Assembly (NCBI RefSeq): GCF_048771995.1 | Contig: NC_133027.1 | Location: 58,651,501 to 58,715,500, forward strand | Direction: 5' to 3' | Length of the DNA: 64,000 nt | DNA from: Taeniopygia guttata | Taxonomy: Eukaryota > Chordata > Aves > Passeriformes > Estrildidae | Part shown: positions 61,901-64,000 of the stretch, piece by piece | How the letters are laid out: each line of letters starts with the position of its first letter | Numbering within the stretch: position 1 is the first letter of the stretch | The notes under the pieces: generated by a model | Database searches by the model: none | The model's input: the letters and a program-made list of their open reading frames with translations, nothing else | Told to the model about the DNA's origin: nothing | Made by a program: the position numbers and the translations under genes

Positions 61901-64000
61901 TTTTGTGCCTTGATATTGTGCAAGCTATAGCGGTGCCTTGTAGGTGAAAAGACATCTGCAGCTGGAGGGTGTCAGAGGTTTTTCCAGCAGTATCATTGTC
62001 AATAAAACAGCCTGAAACTTTTCTTTATAGCTTTGGCAAAGCCATCATAGGCTGAATTAGTCACAGCAGCGAAGCTATCTACTCACCAATAGGAAATCTT
62101 CACATTACAAACATTTTGCATAAACCTCATGAAGTTTAATAGAAATTTCTTTATATACTAGTAAAATCTATAGATTTTTACAGACCCTAGAGCTTGTTTT
62201 TACTCTTTCTAACACTTCACAAAACTGAGTTCCTCTGGCTCCTAGGCTCTTCTCTCTTAGCTTTCTCCCAGAAGCTGCTGCTAAATGTTCAGCACGCATG
62301 GATGAGTCTGGAGATTTGGCTGGAAGGCAACAGAAGTCTGTGGCTTAGGAATATTGCTGCCTTTCACTGTCTCTCAGAAGTTCCCAGAGTGATGCTTCTC
62401 TTGTTTAGCCAGTAGTGTGGATATGATCCCAGCTAATAATTCAGCAAGAATGCATTTCTGTGGTATAGTTTGGAAATCTTTAGGAAGATTGGTATTTTCA
62501 ATCTGTTTCAAATATGTGGACCCCTGTAAAGTGAATCTAAGTCCACTGAACCAAACTTTCTTTTCTCAATTATCTTTCCAGGTCTCCTAGTAGCAGACCA
62601 CATGTTAAAGGCCACTGATCTAGAAAAAGACACCTCCTCTCCAGCTGAAATTTAAGCTACATTTACTCAAAGGTTCAGTACACTCTCAACATCACTTAGA
62701 TTGTAAATTCCCTGTTATAGAGACCTTTTCTTTCTTTTTTACAAACAATGCATTCAGTTCATTGGTTACTGTGCCTTGTGAGCATTATTGCAGTATAAAT
62801 ACTAAATGTCAGTTTTATCAAGGGTCCTCAAAAATATCCCTCTGTAAGAAAGCTTCTCATCACTGGATCTGGAATATTTGGAAATTATTACATTTACATT
62901 CTCAGAAGCAGGATGTGTTTTTCATGATGGTTGGTAGACTGGAGTTATGAGGTAAACATTGTCCTAGCTGACTGAGATTTTGTGGCTGCACCCTAACTTG
63001 TACTGCTTTCATGAGAGAAGCCAAGACTGAAAAGAAACATGGGAGTTTCATGGAGCACAATTACAGTTGTTTATTCAATTATTAGCCAGTCCTGAAATGA
63101 CTCACAACACAGCTGCTCAGATTTACAGGCAGTTAACAGACTTAAGTGTTTGTTGGCTTTTTTGTTCAAAGTGATGTAGTGGGACACTGTCCTGGACAGA
63201 TGTACCACAGAGTTGAAAGCATGAGGAAACAGAATACACTTTTGTCTCTTTCTTACATCAGCTGTGAGAAAGATACTATGACAGAGATTTAATCTGACAT
63301 ATCTTGAGATAGCAGAGTAATCTAGTAACAGTATTCAATGTAAATTAGGCACTATTGTCTCTGAGATGCTCTGAAAATTCTGGGATTCTCTGATCTGCTA
63401 TCTCCAAATACTCACATTCTGATATGACTTTATTTGGTAACTCTTGCATCTGTAATAATAATACAGTGTTCTGGCTGCTTGACTGGTGGATTTTTTTTCA
63501 AAACAGTGATAATTGATATTCAGTCATGTATCAGAATAATTTGGAACTGTTTTGGTTACATTAACATTCGAATTTCATACATTTATATAGAGAACTGCTT
63601 TCTGAACAGAGATAGAATAACTAGTAAGCATAGGCCATGTCATGTTGTATTAACAAGTATTTACAAAATGCTACAACATTGCCTTTTCTAAATGATATTA
63701 TTTCTGATTTTAATTTAGGGTTGTTCTCCTATACTAGACTTCTATATTAAGTAACAGGAACTAACAACACTGACTATAACATCTTAGGATTTTTGGGTTT
63801 CCTTTTTTACTTTTCTTTTTTATTTTCTTCTGTTTTTCTTTCCTATTTCATTAGTTCATGAGGTATCTCTTCTGCTCTTAATCTCCTTTGTCTGAGGTTG
63901 AGGTACCATCTTTTTTCTTGCTTCTGTTTAAAACATTTTGTATTTTTATACTGCTATACACAACCATTAAAAATCGAAAGCATCTATCCCTACTGTAGGT
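58901..64000. other. Gene-free sequence to window end
   Basis: It contains a T-run of 17 at 61184-61200 and T-rich runs near the end. A 110-codon frame at 59923-60255 (+) has no recognisable motif. Nothing else is seen. Confidence 0.65.

Noticed and set aside
8628..64000. PLEKHG1 coding exons
   Set aside because: PLEKHG1 is the expected next gene by human synteny, but I found no frame like its N-terminus, RhoGEF or PH domains; they must lie beyond this window.
1..64000. CRISPR arrays, operons, phage or plasmid genes
   Set aside because: No regular spaced repeats or tightly packed frames; all signs are of vertebrate nuclear DNA.

Overview
The window looks like nuclear DNA from a bird, probably a passerine. 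It has split vertebrate exons with GT/AG borders, CR1 LINE fragments, and one short retroposon that joins a tRNA-Ile-like head to a CR1-like tail, a design known from zebra finch and other songbirds (TguSINE1). There are no bacterial-style gene blocks, operons or CRISPR arrays.

Region 1 (1-7330) is the 3' part of IYD, iodotyrosine deiodinase, on the + strand. Four coding exons (1910-2104, 3552-3711, 4911-5067, 6759-6941) join in phase into 231 uninterrupted residues. These align without gaps to residues 59-289 of the human enzyme as I remember it. The first exon, with the membrane anchor, must lie before base 1. The FMN-binding RRSxR motif and the iodotyrosine-binding Glu, Tyr and Lys are all present. 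A short 3' UTR ends near an ATTAAA signal at 7304-7309.

Region 2 (7700-8630) begins about 400 bases after the likely end of IYD. It holds a small dense CpG island (about 27 CpG in 230 bases) containing a CTCF-like site on the - strand, followed directly by two CR1 fragments.

Region 3 (8630-64000) shows no gene I can recognise. In human the next gene after IYD is PLEKHG1, in the same direction and far away, so this is probably intergenic DNA with possible unrecognised 5' non-coding exons of PLEKHG1 or a lncRNA. The landmarks are a near-perfect CTCF motif at 15581, a complete antisense solo LTR at 37018-37372 with intact 6-base target duplications, a GC-rich LTR-like block at 41640-42650, a CR1 fragment at 42794-43153, a tRNA-Ile/CR1 SINE at 47890-48029, several short inverted and direct repeats, T/G-rich simple repeats, and two speculative exons (36252-36364 and 58766-58900).

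I did not find a new multi-gene system. The best leads are the IYD-flanking CpG island with its divergent CTCF pair, a possible anchor-less IYD start at 1753, the solo LTR, and the GC-rich block at 42 kb.
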